From positions 1 through 54,359 of the forward strand of contig JANYGI010000226.1 in assembly GCA_025362495.1 (NCBI GenBank): a DNA stretch of 54,359 bases, given 5' to 3'. The notes beneath the pieces were generated by a model. That model was not told the origin of the DNA. It made no database searches and worked only from the letters and a program-made list of their open reading frames with translations. Below are positions 42,825 through 51,507 of the stretch, one piece after another. Every line of letters starts with the position of its first letter. The first letter of the stretch is position 1. Origin of the DNA: Byssovorax sp. GTDB taxonomy: Bacteria > Myxococcota_A > Polyangia > Polyangiales > Polyangiaceae. A program made the position numbers and the translations under genes.

Positions 42825-43628
42825 CTAGTAACTGCCGCTCGAACCGCCTCCACCCGAGCTGCCACCGCCGCCGGAGAAGCCCGAGCCGCCGCCGCCGCCA
42901 CCCCCGCCGCCGCCAAAGCCACCTCCGCCGCGTCCGCCCCGCCCGCCGCGCCCGAAGAGCAGCATGAAGAACAGGAACCTGCGGAACCCGGGCGAGACGA
43001 TCGACAGCACGATCACCAGCAGGAGCAGCCCGAGCAAAAGCCCGTTGGAGAGCAGCTTCGACTGCGGCGCAGCCCGGGGAACCGGCGGGGCCGCGCCTCC
43101 GGGCACCTCGGCGCCGAGCGCCGTGGCGATCGCCGTGGTGCCGGCGTCGACAGCGTCGCGGAAACGATCCTCTTTCAGGAGCGGAGCTATCGTCTTGAGG
43201 ATGATGTCGTTGGACTGGAGATCGGTGAGCGCGCCGCCGACGCCGCGGCCCGTCTCGATGCGCACCTTCCGCTCCTCGGGCGCGATGATGAGCAAGATGC
43301 CGTTGTCGGCGCCCTTCCGGCCGAGCTTCCAGGCGTTGAACGTCTCGTAGGCGAAGTCTTCGATCTCCTCGCCTTGCAGCGATCGAGGGATGAACGCGAC
43401 GATCTCGGCGCCGCTTTTCTGCCGGATGGCCTCGAGCTTGGCGTCGAGAGCGAGGACCTCGGCCGGGCCGAGCTTGCCCGCGGTGTCGAGCACGTGGCCG
43501 TCGAGCGGAGGCGGCTGAAAGGCCGCGAGCGCGGTCGTCGTCGTGAAGAGCGCGAGGAGAAAGACGGAGAGCGCCGCGACGAGCCGCCCCGATATCCGCG
43601 TGCGTCGAGGCAGGGCCGCGGTGATCAT
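42825..43628 (-). CDS. TPM-domain membrane protein with Gly/Ser-rich tail
   Basis: 267 residues. After a signal peptide, a TPM domain (~40-175) reads LDTAGKLGPAEVLALDAKLEAI, then NGILLIIAPEERKVRIETGRGVGGALTD and RDAVDAGTTAIATAL. A membrane helix (GLLLGLLLLVIVLSIVSP) anchors it, followed by an Arg/Gly stretch and a Gly/Ser repeat tail of about 45 residues, seemingly disordered. TPM proteins are linked to envelope upkeep and usually sit beside LemA genes, as here; the ATG overlaps the lemA stop (TGATG). Confidence 0.9.
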   Translation of the reverse strand: MITAALPRRTRISGRLVAALSVFLLALFTTTTALAAFQPPPLDGHVLDTAGKLGPAEVLALDAKLEAIRQKSGAEIVAFIPRSLQGEEIEDFAYETFNAWKLGRKGADNGILLIIAPEERKVRIETGRGVGGALTDLQSNDIILKTIAPLLKEDRFRDAVDAGTTAIATALGAEVPGGAAPPVPRAAPQSKLLSNGLLLGLLLLVIVLSIVSPGFRRFLFFMLLFGRGGRGGRGGGGFGGGGGGGGGGSGFSGGGGSSGGGGSSGSY

Positions 43629-44245
43629 CAGAACGAGACCTTGGGGACGGCCTGCGACTCGGGCGTGGCGGTGAAGTACACCCGCGGCTTGAAGGGCTTG
43701 CCCGTGACGCGATTCACGACCTGACCGCTGATGCGGAGCAGCTCCGAGTTGTAGTCACGCGCCGCCGCATTGTACTCCTCGCGCGCGCGCAAGATGCGGT
43801 TCTCGGTCCCCTCGATCTGCACCTGGAGATCGTGGAAACCCTGGTTGGCCTTGAGATCCGGGTATTGCTCCTGGACGACCATCAGGCGGGAGAGAGCGCC
43901 GGAAAGCTGGGCTTGCGCCTTCTGGAAGGCGGCCATCTTGTCGGGATCGCTGAGATCGTCGGCCGTGAGGTTCACCTTGGTCAGCTGCGAGCGCGCCTCG
44001 GTCACCTTCGTCAGCGTATCTTGCTCGTACTTGGCCGCGCCCTTCACCACCGCGACGAGGTTCGGCACGAGATCGGAGCGGCGCTGGAGCTGCGACTCCA
44101 GATTCGACCATTTCTCCGCAGCGATCTGGTCCTTGTTGATCAGGACGTCGTAGCGCTGGCAGCTCGCCGCCGTGAATGCCAGGGCGAACATCGAGAAGAC
44201 GACCCACAGCGGGCGCGTGCTCCTGAGGAAGAGTGAGCTTATCAT
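43628..44245 (-). CDS. lemA: LemA family lipoprotein
   Basis: 205 residues. The lipoprotein signal ends in AASC. The mature protein is a four-helix LemA fold: YDVLINKDQIAAEKWSNLESQLQRRSDLVPNLVAVVKG, with ATLT-like KYEQDTLTKVTEARS, the YPDLKANQGFHDLQVQIEGTENRI block, and the AREEYNAAARDYN helix, all typical. The role is unclear; LemA is often paired with TPM proteins for envelope integrity. The upstream 180 bp holds a possible promoter (TTGTAA, 16 bp, TATCTC), but this is weak. Confidence 0.93.
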   Translation of the reverse strand: MISSLFLRSTRPLWVVFSMFALAFTAASCQRYDVLINKDQIAAEKWSNLESQLQRRSDLVPNLVAVVKGAAKYEQDTLTKVTEARSQLTKVNLTADDLSDPDKMAAFQKAQAQLSGALSRLMVVQEQYPDLKANQGFHDLQVQIEGTENRILRAREEYNAAARDYNSELLRISGQVVNRVTGKPFKPRVYFTATPESQAVPKVSF

Positions 44246-44426
44246 CGGGCGAGTGTCCTCATGGGTTGGTTGGAGATAAGACGTCAGCGCCGTTTTACAA
44301 GGGCTGGATCGTGATCCGGACGCGCTCGCGCGGCGAGGTCATCGTGAGGAAATGAGGCGCTGTCAAGGCTTGGCGCAGAGCGTGCGCCAGGGGCGCATTG
44401 CGCGCGCCCGCGACGACGATTGCAGC

Positions 44427-45323
44427 TCAGAGATATCGAGCGACGACAGCCGTGACGTTGTCTTTGCCGCCCTGCTCGTTCGCGAGCCGGATCAGCTCCT
44501 CGGACGCCGCGCGCGGCGTCGTAGCGCCCCGGAGGACGCTGGCTATCTGCTCGTCGGCGACCATGCCAGTCAGCCCGTCGGTGCAGAGGAGGAGGAGATC
44601 GCCCGGCTCGAGCGTCAGGCGGTGGACCTCGGCGTGGAGACCGGCCTTCGGGCCACCGACGACGTTGGTGATCACGTGTCGATACGGGTGCGCGCCCGCG
44701 TCCTCCGGCTGGATGAGGCCCTTCTCCACGAGCTCGCCCACCAGCGTGTGGTCGCGGGTGAGCTGCTGGAGCGCGCCGCCGCGGTAGAGGTAACAGCGGC
44801 TGTCGCCCACGTGCGCGACGAAGAGGTCGGTGCCGAGGTTGTACGCCATCGTCAACGTGGTTCCCATCCCGCTCAGGCCGGGATGGCCCGCTGCCGCGGC
44901 GCAGACCGAGGCGTCGGCGGTGCGGAGAGCCACCTTGAAGTCCCGGAGGACCTCGGCCTCTTCGGAGCCGTGGAGGGTGAGCAACCAGCGCAGCGCGTTG
45001 AGGAGGAACTGCTCGATCGCACCCACCGCGACCGCGCTCGCCGTCTCGCCGCCCTGCGCGCCACCCATCCCGTCAGCGACGATGAGCACGTGTCCGCGGT
45101 CGTCGCCGTAGTGCATCTGCGCTTGCTGAACGCTGGATTGCTCGATCCACAGCGCGCGCATCAGCGTGGCGGTCACGAACTGATCTTCATTGCTGGTGCG
45201 GACGCGACCCTGGTCCGACGCGCCGAAGCTCTCCAGCGTATGGGCGGGGGCGAGCGCGGGGTTCGCCGCGGCCCCGTTCTGCGGGGAGGGGCGGACCTGG
45301 GAGCTGGGAGCGGATTCAATCAT
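44427..45323 (-). CDS. PP2C-family Ser/Thr protein phosphatase
   Basis: 298 residues, PPM/PP2C fold: SDQGRVRTSNEDQF (first metal Asp), VADGMGGAQGGETAS (metal-binding Asp-Gly), GMGTTLTMAYNLGTDLFVAHVGDSRCYLYR, LTRDHTLVGELVEKG, LLLLCTDGLTGM and GGKDNVTAVV at the end. It would remove phosphate placed by Ser/Thr kinases such as the one at 27120, though pairing is only a guess. The ATG at 45323 has AAGGAG six bases before it; the ATG at 45380, overlapping the upstream stop, is an alternative. Confidence 0.93.
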   Translation of the reverse strand: MIESAPSSQVRPSPQNGAAANPALAPAHTLESFGASDQGRVRTSNEDQFVTATLMRALWIEQSSVQQAQMHYGDDRGHVLIVADGMGGAQGGETASAVAVGAIEQFLLNALRWLLTLHGSEEAEVLRDFKVALRTADASVCAAAAGHPGLSGMGTTLTMAYNLGTDLFVAHVGDSRCYLYRGGALQQLTRDHTLVGELVEKGLIQPEDAGAHPYRHVITNVVGGPKAGLHAEVHRLTLEPGDLLLLCTDGLTGMVADEQIASVLRGATTPRAASEELIRLANEQGGKDNVTAVVARYL

Positions 45324-45379
45324 GATGACTCCTTGGGAGTGGGCGGGAGCGGAGGTGATCGAGGGGGTGCGACGGTTCA

Positions 45380-45709
45380 TCAGTCCTCTTCGGGGACGTC
45401 CGCGGGCGCGTCGCCGGGGCCGCTCGGGCCACCGTGCGTGACGTCATAACCATGTGAGGCGCCATAGCCCTGGTCGGGCTCTTTCGGCGTCGCCGAAATG
45501 CGGGCGCGCCTGGCCGCGTCGTGCTCACCCGACACCGCAGCTCCCAGTTCGTGGAGGCCGCGCGGAAGCGGCTGAGGCGACAGCGGCGCTCCGCACTGGC
45601 AGACGAGCTCGGCGGAGTCGGAGCCGCCGAGATCGATGAAGCGGCGTGAGCAGGCCCCGCACAGGTAGGCTGACGCGCACTCCGGCGCCTTGGTATCGAC
45701 ATCGTTCAT
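45380..45709 (-). CDS. Small Cys-containing (zinc-ribbon-like) protein
   Basis: 109 residues. The N-terminal third holds CASAYLCGACSRRFI and LVCQCGAPL, so a CxxC...CxC zinc-ribbon-like knuckle is likely. The rest is polar, Gly/His/Asp-rich and probably disordered. It ends exactly where a possible start of the PP2C gene begins (TGATG), so the two may be coupled. The function is unknown. Confidence 0.6.
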   Translation of the reverse strand: MNDVDTKAPECASAYLCGACSRRFIDLGGSDSAELVCQCGAPLSPQPLPRGLHELGAAVSGEHDAARRARISATPKEPDQGYGASHGYDVTHGGPSGPGDAPADVPEED

Positions 45710-45804
45710 GGATCACCTCTACCGAGCAGCTCCACCGACGTTGCAAGGTCCATGCGCGCACGAGTAGAGCCCGAGCGGCGCGCAAGGGTGATTGGCAGCG
45801 TCGA

Positions 45805-46488
45805 TCAGCGCGGGCGCGACGGCGCGTCGCTGGACGATTCCGCGGTGGGCTGGTCCGGAGCGAGCGTCACCTTGCGGATGAACCCGCTGACGGAGGGACG
45901 ATGAGCAGGGCAGGTGGCCCGATGAGCCTGGTCCTCGTCGAAGGTCACGCGATCACACGCGTCGCAGATGCAGAGTGAACGATCGTACGTCTCTCGATTC
46001 GCCAGCACGTCGGCGGCGAACAGGCTGATCACGATGCCGCTCAGGGTGGCCGTGGGCTCGGGACGCACCACCCACCGATTGGGCCCTACCAGCCGCGTGC
46101 GACGAACCCGGCCGGTGAAGATGGCGGCCATGAGGAAGCGATCGTCGGTCGGCGACCCGCGCAGCCCGCGGAGAGCCGTGATGACGCGGATCCGAGCCTC
46201 CGTCACGATCCGGGTGAGCGTCAGCTGCGAGTCGGGATCATGCATCCTCGTCCCGTGCAGCGCGACGGCGCCCGCCGAGAGCTCGCTCACGACGAGCGGA
46301 GTCATCATCACGCCAGTCTGGACGAGGTGCTCGTCGAACCATCCGCACAGCCCGAGCGGGCTCCAGCGGCGCTCTCGACTCGCCTCCAGGAACGCGAGGC
46401 CCGCGACGAGCTCGGGCCGAGCCGTCGAGGCGGGCTCTGCCGTGGGGGTCGGCGGGGGCGAGGGCGAGAAAGCGAGAGTGTTTCCCAT
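45805..46488 (-). CDS. Protein of unknown function with a C-terminal Cys/His cluster
   Basis: 227 residues, no signal peptide or membrane helix. The middle looks like a folded alpha/beta domain (ELVAGLAFLEASRERRWSPLGLCGWFDE, then VVSELSAGAVALHGTRMHDP). Near the C-terminus CICDACDRVTFDEDQAHRATCPAHRP suggests a metal-binding knuckle. The tail is polar. I do not recognise the family. It is a single gene between the small Cys protein and the GlsB-like gene; 189 bp upstream hold nothing else I can support. Confidence 0.55.
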   Translation of the reverse strand: MGNTLAFSPSPPPTPTAEPASTARPELVAGLAFLEASRERRWSPLGLCGWFDEHLVQTGVMMTPLVVSELSAGAVALHGTRMHDPDSQLTLTRIVTEARIRVITALRGLRGSPTDDRFLMAAIFTGRVRRTRLVGPNRWVVRPEPTATLSGIVISLFAADVLANRETYDRSLCICDACDRVTFDEDQAHRATCPAHRPSVSGFIRKVTLAPDQPTAESSSDAPSRPR

Positions 46489-46677
46489 CTGCGCACCTTT
46501 CGCAATTCCCGGGCCAGCGCTCGAAGTCAGCCTTTTCCCCTCCGAGCCAGCGCAATCCGGCGCTCAGCGCGGGGATTCGAGCTGCGGCTCGCGACGGCCC
46601 CCGGCGCTCGAGTAAGAAAGATACGGAGTTGCCCCACTCCCGTCGTGGCGTGGGGCGTGGCCGCGCGGCGTTGTGCG

Positions 46678-46938
46678 TCAGGCTCTGCCGCGGCGGATGA
46701 GGCGGAAGATGAGCAGCAACACCACGGCTCCGATGAACGCCACGAAGATGACGCCGGGCAGCCCGTCGAAAGGCACCTTGATGTGAGTCTCCTTGAAGAT
46801 GAACCCGCCGAGGAAGGCGCCGACGACACCGACGACGATATCCCCGACCACCCCGTACCCGCCGCCGACGACCGCCGAGGCGAGCCAGCCAGCGATCAAA
46901 CCCACCACGGCCCACAGGAGGACTGTCTCTAATGTCAT
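46678..46938 (-). CDS. GlsB/YeaQ/YmgE family stress-response membrane protein
   Basis: 86 residues, three hydrophobic segments: TVLLWAVVGLIAGWLASAVVGGG, YGVVGDIVVGVVGAFLGGFIF and GVIFVAFIGAVVLLLIFRLIRRG. The pattern is that of the transglycosylase-associated (GlsB/YeaQ/YmgE) proteins, small inner-membrane proteins raised in stationary phase and stress. The molecular role is not known. Its place within a stretch of small stress-type genes agrees with this. Confidence 0.9.
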   Translation of the reverse strand: MTLETVLLWAVVGLIAGWLASAVVGGGYGVVGDIVVGVVGAFLGGFIFKETHIKVPFDGLPGVIFVAFIGAVVLLLIFRLIRRGRA

Positions 46939-47023
46939 GAATTTGCCTTGTGCTTTCGGAGAATCATCGGGGGAGGACAGCGTAGCTCGAGGCCGCCTCC
47001 GGACGGGAGAGCGGCGATGAGCG

Positions 47024-47773
47024 TCAATTTCTTTGCCAGACGATCTGGACGTCGGTGAAGCCGACTGACCGGAGCAGGCCGGTCAGGGCGCGCTCGGCGT
47101 CAGAGCGCGCGTGATCGAGGATCCCCCGGTCGATGGCGGCCTGTTCCATCGAGCGCACGGCCTCGGTGCGGGCGCGATCTTCGAGATCTTCGTGGCGAAC
47201 GGCCAGCAGATCCGTCGTCCGCGAGTAGACGCGGGTCGCCTTTTCATCGAGCGTCGCCGAGAACACCGAGGGGGGTGGCAAATGAAGCACCGCGCGCTTC
47301 GCGGGCCAGTCGGTGCTCACGTCCGCGGCCGTCAGCGCCTGGAGATCGACTCCGGCGACGACGTCACCGACGGCGACGAGGAGAATTGCATCCTTCGCCT
47401 GGACCAGTCCGAAGACGTGGGCCTCGTGGTCGCTCAGGTCGACGACGCGCTCCAGGTGGAAACTCTGGGTCTCGAGGCGGGCGAGGCTCTTCACCGCGAG
47501 GAGGACATCGGGTGTGGGCCGCACCTCGGTGCGGGTGGAGCTGGCCTGAGGGAGCGCGGTGAGAGCGAAGTGCAGAGCGAGCGCGAGCACGGCAGATACC
47601 GCCAGCACCGCGCCTATGAGGATGAGCCACGACGCGCCGACGACGGCTACGACGCGGGTTAGCAGCGAGGAGGGGCGGTGAGACGCCGCGAGCGGGGCCC
47701 CCGGGCTCCGACGGGCGTCGGCCGGGCGAACGGGGGAGTCTCGCGAAGCGTCTCGTCTGCCGTCATCGGTCAT
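47024..47773 (-). CDS. DUF4230 membrane protein
   Basis: 249 residues. A basic N-terminus is followed by a membrane helix (ASWLILIGAVLAVSAVLALALHFAL) and an extracytoplasmic domain: LLAVKSLARLETQSFHLERVVDL, AILLVAVGDVVAGVDLQALTAADV, VLHLPPPSVFSATLDEKATRVYSRTTDLL, then an amphipathic helix and GFTDVQIVW. This is the DUF4230 pattern, a family of anchored proteins with unknown role. Its ATG overlaps the stop of the 57-residue gene upstream (ATGA), so both are probably translated together. Confidence 0.85.
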   Translation of the reverse strand: MTDDGRRDASRDSPVRPADARRSPGAPLAASHRPSSLLTRVVAVVGASWLILIGAVLAVSAVLALALHFALTALPQASSTRTEVRPTPDVLLAVKSLARLETQSFHLERVVDLSDHEAHVFGLVQAKDAILLVAVGDVVAGVDLQALTAADVSTDWPAKRAVLHLPPPSVFSATLDEKATRVYSRTTDLLAVRHEDLEDRARTEAVRSMEQAAIDRGILDHARSDAERALTGLLRSVGFTDVQIVWQRN

Positions 47774-47943
47774 CCGACAGGGTCCTTTTGCCGGGTCGCT
47801 TTGACGCCCGTGAGCACGCCGATCCCGACCAGCACGATGGCGCCCATCACGACCCAGTGGGACGGGACGTGGAGCATGATCGCGCCGTAAACGAGGCCGA
47901 TCACCATGAGCAGGAAGCCACAGATGTAGATACCGAAAGACAT
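47770..47943 (-). CDS. 57-residue two-span membrane protein
   Basis: Short gene just upstream of the DUF4230 gene and overlapping it by four bases. Translation starts MSFGIYICGFLLMVIGLVYG and ends GVKATRQKDPVG. Two hydrophobic segments (about residues 4-21 and 30-48) flank MLHVPSHWVV, so it should be an inner-membrane hairpin. AGGAAG lies seven bases before the ATG. No family name is certain; such YqaE- or PMP3-size proteins are common in stress gene groups. Confidence 0.75.
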   Translation of the reverse strand: MSFGIYICGFLLMVIGLVYGAIMLHVPSHWVVMGAIVLVGIGVLTGVKATRQKDPVG

Positions 47944-48018
47944 GATTAACTTCCTGTTCGAGGTGCGACTATCGGCTCGTGTCGAAGGATGGTGCCGATG
48001 GACTGCGGCGGTCGGACA

Positions 48019-48360
48019 TCAGTGAGAGTGGCCCTGCTTCGCGGCCTTCTCGGCCTTGCGGAGCTCGTCGCCCTCGGGGCCGTCGAGGGCCTTGGCGGCC
48101 TTCTTGCCAAGCTCTTCCGTCTTGCCCGCGGCCACGCTGCGGGCGACGCCTTCATCGTAGCGATGGGTGGCCGTGTAGCTGCCCTCGCCCTCGACGCCGG
48201 CCTCGGTGGGCTCGGGCGCGATCATGCCTTCACCTTCAGCGCGCTCCCCGGAGAGGGACGCGCGCTCGCCGCCGGGGCGCTTGGCGTGCGCGTCGGGGGT
48301 GGTGGTCTTGGCGGGCTTGGCGGCGGGCTTGACGTTCGCCGTGGGACGATCGTGGTTCAT
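48019..48360 (-). CDS. Small hydrophilic protein of unknown function
   Basis: 113 residues, no hydrophobic segment. It is rich in Ala, Lys, Glu and Gly and probably unfolded in the first half (Pro/Lys/Thr repeats). The second half may form a helix (YDEGVARSVAAGKTEELGKKAAKALDG). It ends in a Lys/His-rich KAAKQGHSH. AAGGAG seven bases before the ATG is a strong SD. The composition recalls desiccation- or stress-related hydrophilic proteins; this is inference only. Confidence 0.65.
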   Translation of the reverse strand: MNHDRPTANVKPAAKPAKTTTPDAHAKRPGGERASLSGERAEGEGMIAPEPTEAGVEGEGSYTATHRYDEGVARSVAAGKTEELGKKAAKALDGPEGDELRKAEKAAKQGHSH

Positions 48361-48440
48361 TGCGAGTCTCCTTCGTGATGCCTGGAACTGCCGCTCGTGG
48401 CGGCGACGAAAGCCTGGGCTGCGGGCCGGACGGGCCGCGC

Positions 48441-49112
48441 TCAGCTCGGGTGATTGGTCTTGCCCTTGCCATTGCCAATCTCGGACACGGTCGCGGGGCT
48501 CTTCGCCGGCTGCACGGCTGCATCGACCTTGGTCGACGCGGCGTTCTTCAGCGCGCTCGCTCCGTCTTCGACCTTGTGCTCGGCGGCGATGACCGCGTCT
48601 TTGGCCTGCGAGGCGAGGTCTTCGACCTTGTGCGCAACCGCGTCGACGTCGGCCTTCATCTCGGCGCCAACGGCGTCGATGGTGCTTTTGGCGTCGCCCT
48701 TGAGGCCCGAGAACGCGCTCATCAGGCGGCGTCGCGTCTCCGTGCCCGCCATCGGAGCGAACAGGAGCGCGGCTCCGGCGCCGACGACGACGCCCGCGCT
48801 GAAGATGCCCATCGCCGCGACCGGGCTGCGGCGACGGGAGAGCCCGACCATGCCGAGGGCGTCGTCGGCCTGGAGGCCGCGCAGCATCGAGACCATCCCG
48901 GTGACCGCCTTGATACCATCGAACCAGGTCGTGCGCGCGCTCGTGGAGGCGTGCTCCGCTCCATCCCTGGCGCTGCCCATGACGTGCTTCGCGCCATCCG
49001 ACGCGCTGCTGACGGCCTGCTTCGCGGTGCCGACGGCGTGAACGGCTTCGTCGTTCGCGGAGTCGAGGACGTGCTTGGCGGCTTTGATGGTATCGTTCAG
49101 CGTGCTTGACAT
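48441..49112 (-). CDS. YtxH-like membrane protein with helical repeats
   Basis: 223 residues. The first ~60 residues are an amphipathic Ala/Ser-rich helix region with 11-residue-like periodicity (TIKAAKHVLDSANDEAVHAVG, KQAVSSASDGAKHVMGSARDG). A membrane helix (VAAMGIFSAGVVVGAGAALLFAP) leads into the YtxH-type GTETRRRLMSAFSGL, then a long charged helix. This layout fits YtxH family proteins, which resemble LEA-like stress proteins. AGGAG lies nine bases before the ATG. Confidence 0.8.
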   Translation of the reverse strand: MSSTLNDTIKAAKHVLDSANDEAVHAVGTAKQAVSSASDGAKHVMGSARDGAEHASTSARTTWFDGIKAVTGMVSMLRGLQADDALGMVGLSRRRSPVAAMGIFSAGVVVGAGAALLFAPMAGTETRRRLMSAFSGLKGDAKSTIDAVGAEMKADVDAVAHKVEDLASQAKDAVIAAEHKVEDGASALKNAASTKVDAAVQPAKSPATVSEIGNGKGKTNHPS

Positions 49113-49233
49113 GATGGGAATCTCCTGGACGTTGGCGGTTGTGCCAAACAGTCATTGCAGCGTCCGCGCCAACTCGTGATTCGCGCTATCGGAGGGATTT
49201 TTCGGCTGCGTCCTCGCGCGGTTGTGGCGCGAT

Positions 49234-49256
49234 GACACACCTGTCGCGAGTGTGTC
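49234..49256. repeat. Inverted repeat upstream of the YtxH-like gene
   Basis: GACACAC and GTGTGTC (7 bp arms) with a 9-base spacer, 122-144 bp upstream of the YtxH-like start and just past the end of the Cys-rich lipoprotein gene. It could be a terminator stem for transcripts coming from the lipoprotein side or an operator; neither can be decided here. The rest of the 259-bp gap shows nothing I can name. Confidence 0.3.
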
Positions 49257-49371
49257 GCCCCGCCGGGTCGGGCGAGACGGGAAGGAACGAAAAGACGCCG
49301 ACGGGGTGGCGTGACGCTCGATGGCTTCCCGCTACCCCGCCGGCGCTCCTGGCCAGCGTGTCGTTCCAGGC

Positions 49372-50448
49372 TCAGCCGCCGTGAACGCCGGCCTTGCCGC
49401 TCACGCTGGCGCTCGCCTGGATACTCACGTTGAGCGACGCCTGCGCGTGGACGACCGCGCTCGCCGAAGCGGCCACGCAGGCGGCCGCGTGGGCGCCGGC
49501 CTGTCCGATGACCGAGGGAAGCTCGCCGCTGACCTGGACGAGGCCCTGAATGTCTCCGGCGATCCGCTTACCGTAAGCCATCTCGGCGCGGATCAGCACC
49601 GGCAGGTTCGCCTCGAGCGTCGCCACCAGCTTGGCCATGTCGCCGGTCGCAGCGCTCGCGACCACGTTGATCTTCGGCTGGGTGCACTCCGCCGTGATCT
49701 CCGCGTGCGCCTTGCAGCTCGCGTTGCACTTCACGTCGGCGCTCGGGCCGGTCACGTCGGCGTCGCAGCGCGGCGCCTTCCAGGTGCCGTTGCAGCTCGC
49801 GTGGCAGCTGGCGTTGCATTTGCCGTGGCAGGTGCCCTTGCAGTGCCCGGCGCACTCGCCCTTGGCGTCACGGGCCGCGCATTCGCCCGCGCAATCGCCG
49901 TTGCAGACGCCGTCGCAGGTGCCGCCGCAGGTGCCCTCGCACGTGCCGCTGAGCTTGCCGGGATCGCAGTTGGCAACCACCGATCCCGCGTCCACATGGC
50001 CGCTGCAGACGCCGGAGCAGTCGGCCTCCGCCTGCGCGCTCGCATGGCACTCGGGCGGCGTGAACGTGGCTTTGACGCTGCCGCCCGCGCGGAGGATCGC
50101 GTCGATCCGCGCGTTGAGCGCGTTGCACTTCGCGGCGGTGCCGTCGCCCATTTCCTCGGTCTTGAGGCCGAGATCGTTGCCCATCTTCTCGCAGGCGCCG
50201 CCGACCTCCGCCTCGATCTTGGCGGAGAGCGTGGAGAGATCGCCCGAGGCCTGCACGAACGCGCGCAGCGTGGCGTTGGCCTTGGGGCTGGCGGTGAAGC
50301 TCGCGCCGAGCGCGCCGCCACGAAGCTCGGGGCACGCGAGGCCGTCGAGGCCACCGCCGCCCAGGCCTCCCAGGCTGGCGCAGGACGCGACCGACATCGA
50401 TACGAGAAAGAGCGCGGCGGCGCGCTGCACGAGGGTGATCTTGTTCAA
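49372..50448 (-). CDS. Cysteine-rich lipoprotein with CxGxC-type repeats
   Basis: 358 residues with about 25 cysteines. A lipoprotein signal ends in SVASC. Between two helical, Ala-rich parts (~60-120 and ~275-340) lies a dense run at ~150-250 with spacing of three residues: GTCEGTCGGTCDGVCNGDC, then ECAGHCKGTCHGKCNASC. Such regular Cys (every fourth residue) could bind metals or form a disulfide ladder on the surface. The start is a TTG with GGAG six bases before it. I know of similar Cys-rich proteins only in myxobacteria. The gene lies downstream of the encapsulin operon, separated by a terminator. Confidence 0.75.
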   Translation of the reverse strand: MNKITLVQRAAALFLVSMSVASCASLGGLGGGGLDGLACPELRGGALGASFTASPKANATLRAFVQASGDLSTLSAKIEAEVGGACEKMGNDLGLKTEEMGDGTAAKCNALNARIDAILRAGGSVKATFTPPECHASAQAEADCSGVCSGHVDAGSVVANCDPGKLSGTCEGTCGGTCDGVCNGDCAGECAARDAKGECAGHCKGTCHGKCNASCHASCNGTWKAPRCDADVTGPSADVKCNASCKAHAEITAECTQPKINVVASAATGDMAKLVATLEANLPVLIRAEMAYGKRIAGDIQGLVQVSGELPSVIGQAGAHAAACVAASASAVVHAQASLNVSIQASASVSGKAGVHGG

Positions 50449-50636
50449 GGTAATCTCCGTGGGAGTCGGCCTCGCCAGGCGAGGTCACGCTCGAGGGGGT
50501 CAATCGGGGGACGTGGGACCGAGCTCGAGACTCGAGGTGGAGCTCGCCGGGCCGGGTAGGGTGCCGGGGGCTCGCCGCTCGAACGCGAGGGGCAAGTGAT
50601 GCAGAGCAGGAACAGATGGAGCGCGAAAAGCGGCCG

Positions 50637-50662
50637 TGCAGGATCTCCGTGGAGACCCTGCA
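50637..50662 (-). terminator. Hairpin downstream of the encapsulin gene
   Basis: TGCAGGATCTCC and GGAGACCCTGCA pair over 11 of 12 positions with a two-base tip, 40 bases after the encapsulin stop. On the minus strand a TTTT run follows a few bases later. It probably ends the ferritin-encapsulin transcript. Confidence 0.55.
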
Positions 50663-50702
50663 GGCGCTCACCCCGACAGGGTGGCTCGAAGCGCGGTGAG
50701 CC

Positions 50703-51506
50703 TCAGGTGCTCTGGAGCCAGATCGCGGCCTTGGGCTCGAGCACGCGGAACGTGAACGACTCCGTCAAGTAGAGCTCTACCTGGTGCTTCTCGTGATAGG
50801 CATATCCGATCGACATGTCCTGACCCACCGTCAGCTCGAAGTCTCCGCCTCGCGTCGACATCAGTACCGCGCCAGTGAGCGCGGGGGCCCAGACGAACGG
50901 TCCATCGATGAGCGAGCGCTCGATGCGCTTGCGGAGGGGATAACCATCCTCGCTCGCGGACGAGAGCTCGTCGTAGGCGCGCGGCCCGAGCACGAGCGCA
51001 TAGGGGCCGCCCACGCCCGCGGCGCGGAGGACCTCTTTCGCCTGCGCCACGGCCTTGGGCCAGTCGGCGACCCTGGCCACCTGGACGCGCGGGTGCGGGC
51101 TGGCCTCGATGATCCCGACGATCCCGCCGGCCGGATAGCCGTGGAAGATCGCTTGATCTTCGAGGCGCGCCAGGCGCTCGGCGGCCTGCACGACCGGAGC
51201 GAGATCGGGGTTCTCGGCGCCGCGAGCGACGGTGTCGAGCTCCATGATGTCGAGCACCATCGGGGTGCGGACCTCGACGAGAGGCTGCACCACGCGGACT
51301 CCCGCGGACACGTCCTTGATCGGTTGCTCCGGGAGCAGCTCGAGCCGCCCGGTGCTCACCGCCGCGAATTTCCACCCGTGCGGACCGGAGAAGTCGACGA
51401 CCTTGCGGCCGGCGAGGTTGAGCTCGAGGACGCGAGTCGCCTCGTCGTCGATGGCCTTCCAGGCCTCGGGTAAGATGGGGGCGAGGCTTCGTTTCAAGAG
51501 GTCCAT
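50703..51506 (-). CDS. Encapsulin nanocompartment shell protein (family 1)
   Basis: 267 residues of the HK97-fold family 1 encapsulin: LKRSLAPILPEAWKAIDDEATRVLELNLAGRKVVDFSGPHGW at the N-terminus, RTPMVLDIMELDTVARG, YALVLGPRAYDEL, and FELTVGQDMSIGYAYHEKHQVELYLTESFTFRVLEPKAAIWL at the end. Many copies form a hollow shell about 24 nm or larger that holds cargo. The ATG at 51506 is one base after the stop of the cargo gene and has AGGAA six bases before it. Iron storage or detoxification is implied by its ferritin-like partner. Confidence 0.97.
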   Translation of the reverse strand: MDLLKRSLAPILPEAWKAIDDEATRVLELNLAGRKVVDFSGPHGWKFAAVSTGRLELLPEQPIKDVSAGVRVVQPLVEVRTPMVLDIMELDTVARGAENPDLAPVVQAAERLARLEDQAIFHGYPAGGIVGIIEASPHPRVQVARVADWPKAVAQAKEVLRAAGVGGPYALVLGPRAYDELSSASEDGYPLRKRIERSLIDGPFVWAPALTGAVLMSTRGGDFELTVGQDMSIGYAYHEKHQVELYLTESFTFRVLEPKAAIWLQST

Positions 51507-51507
51507 C

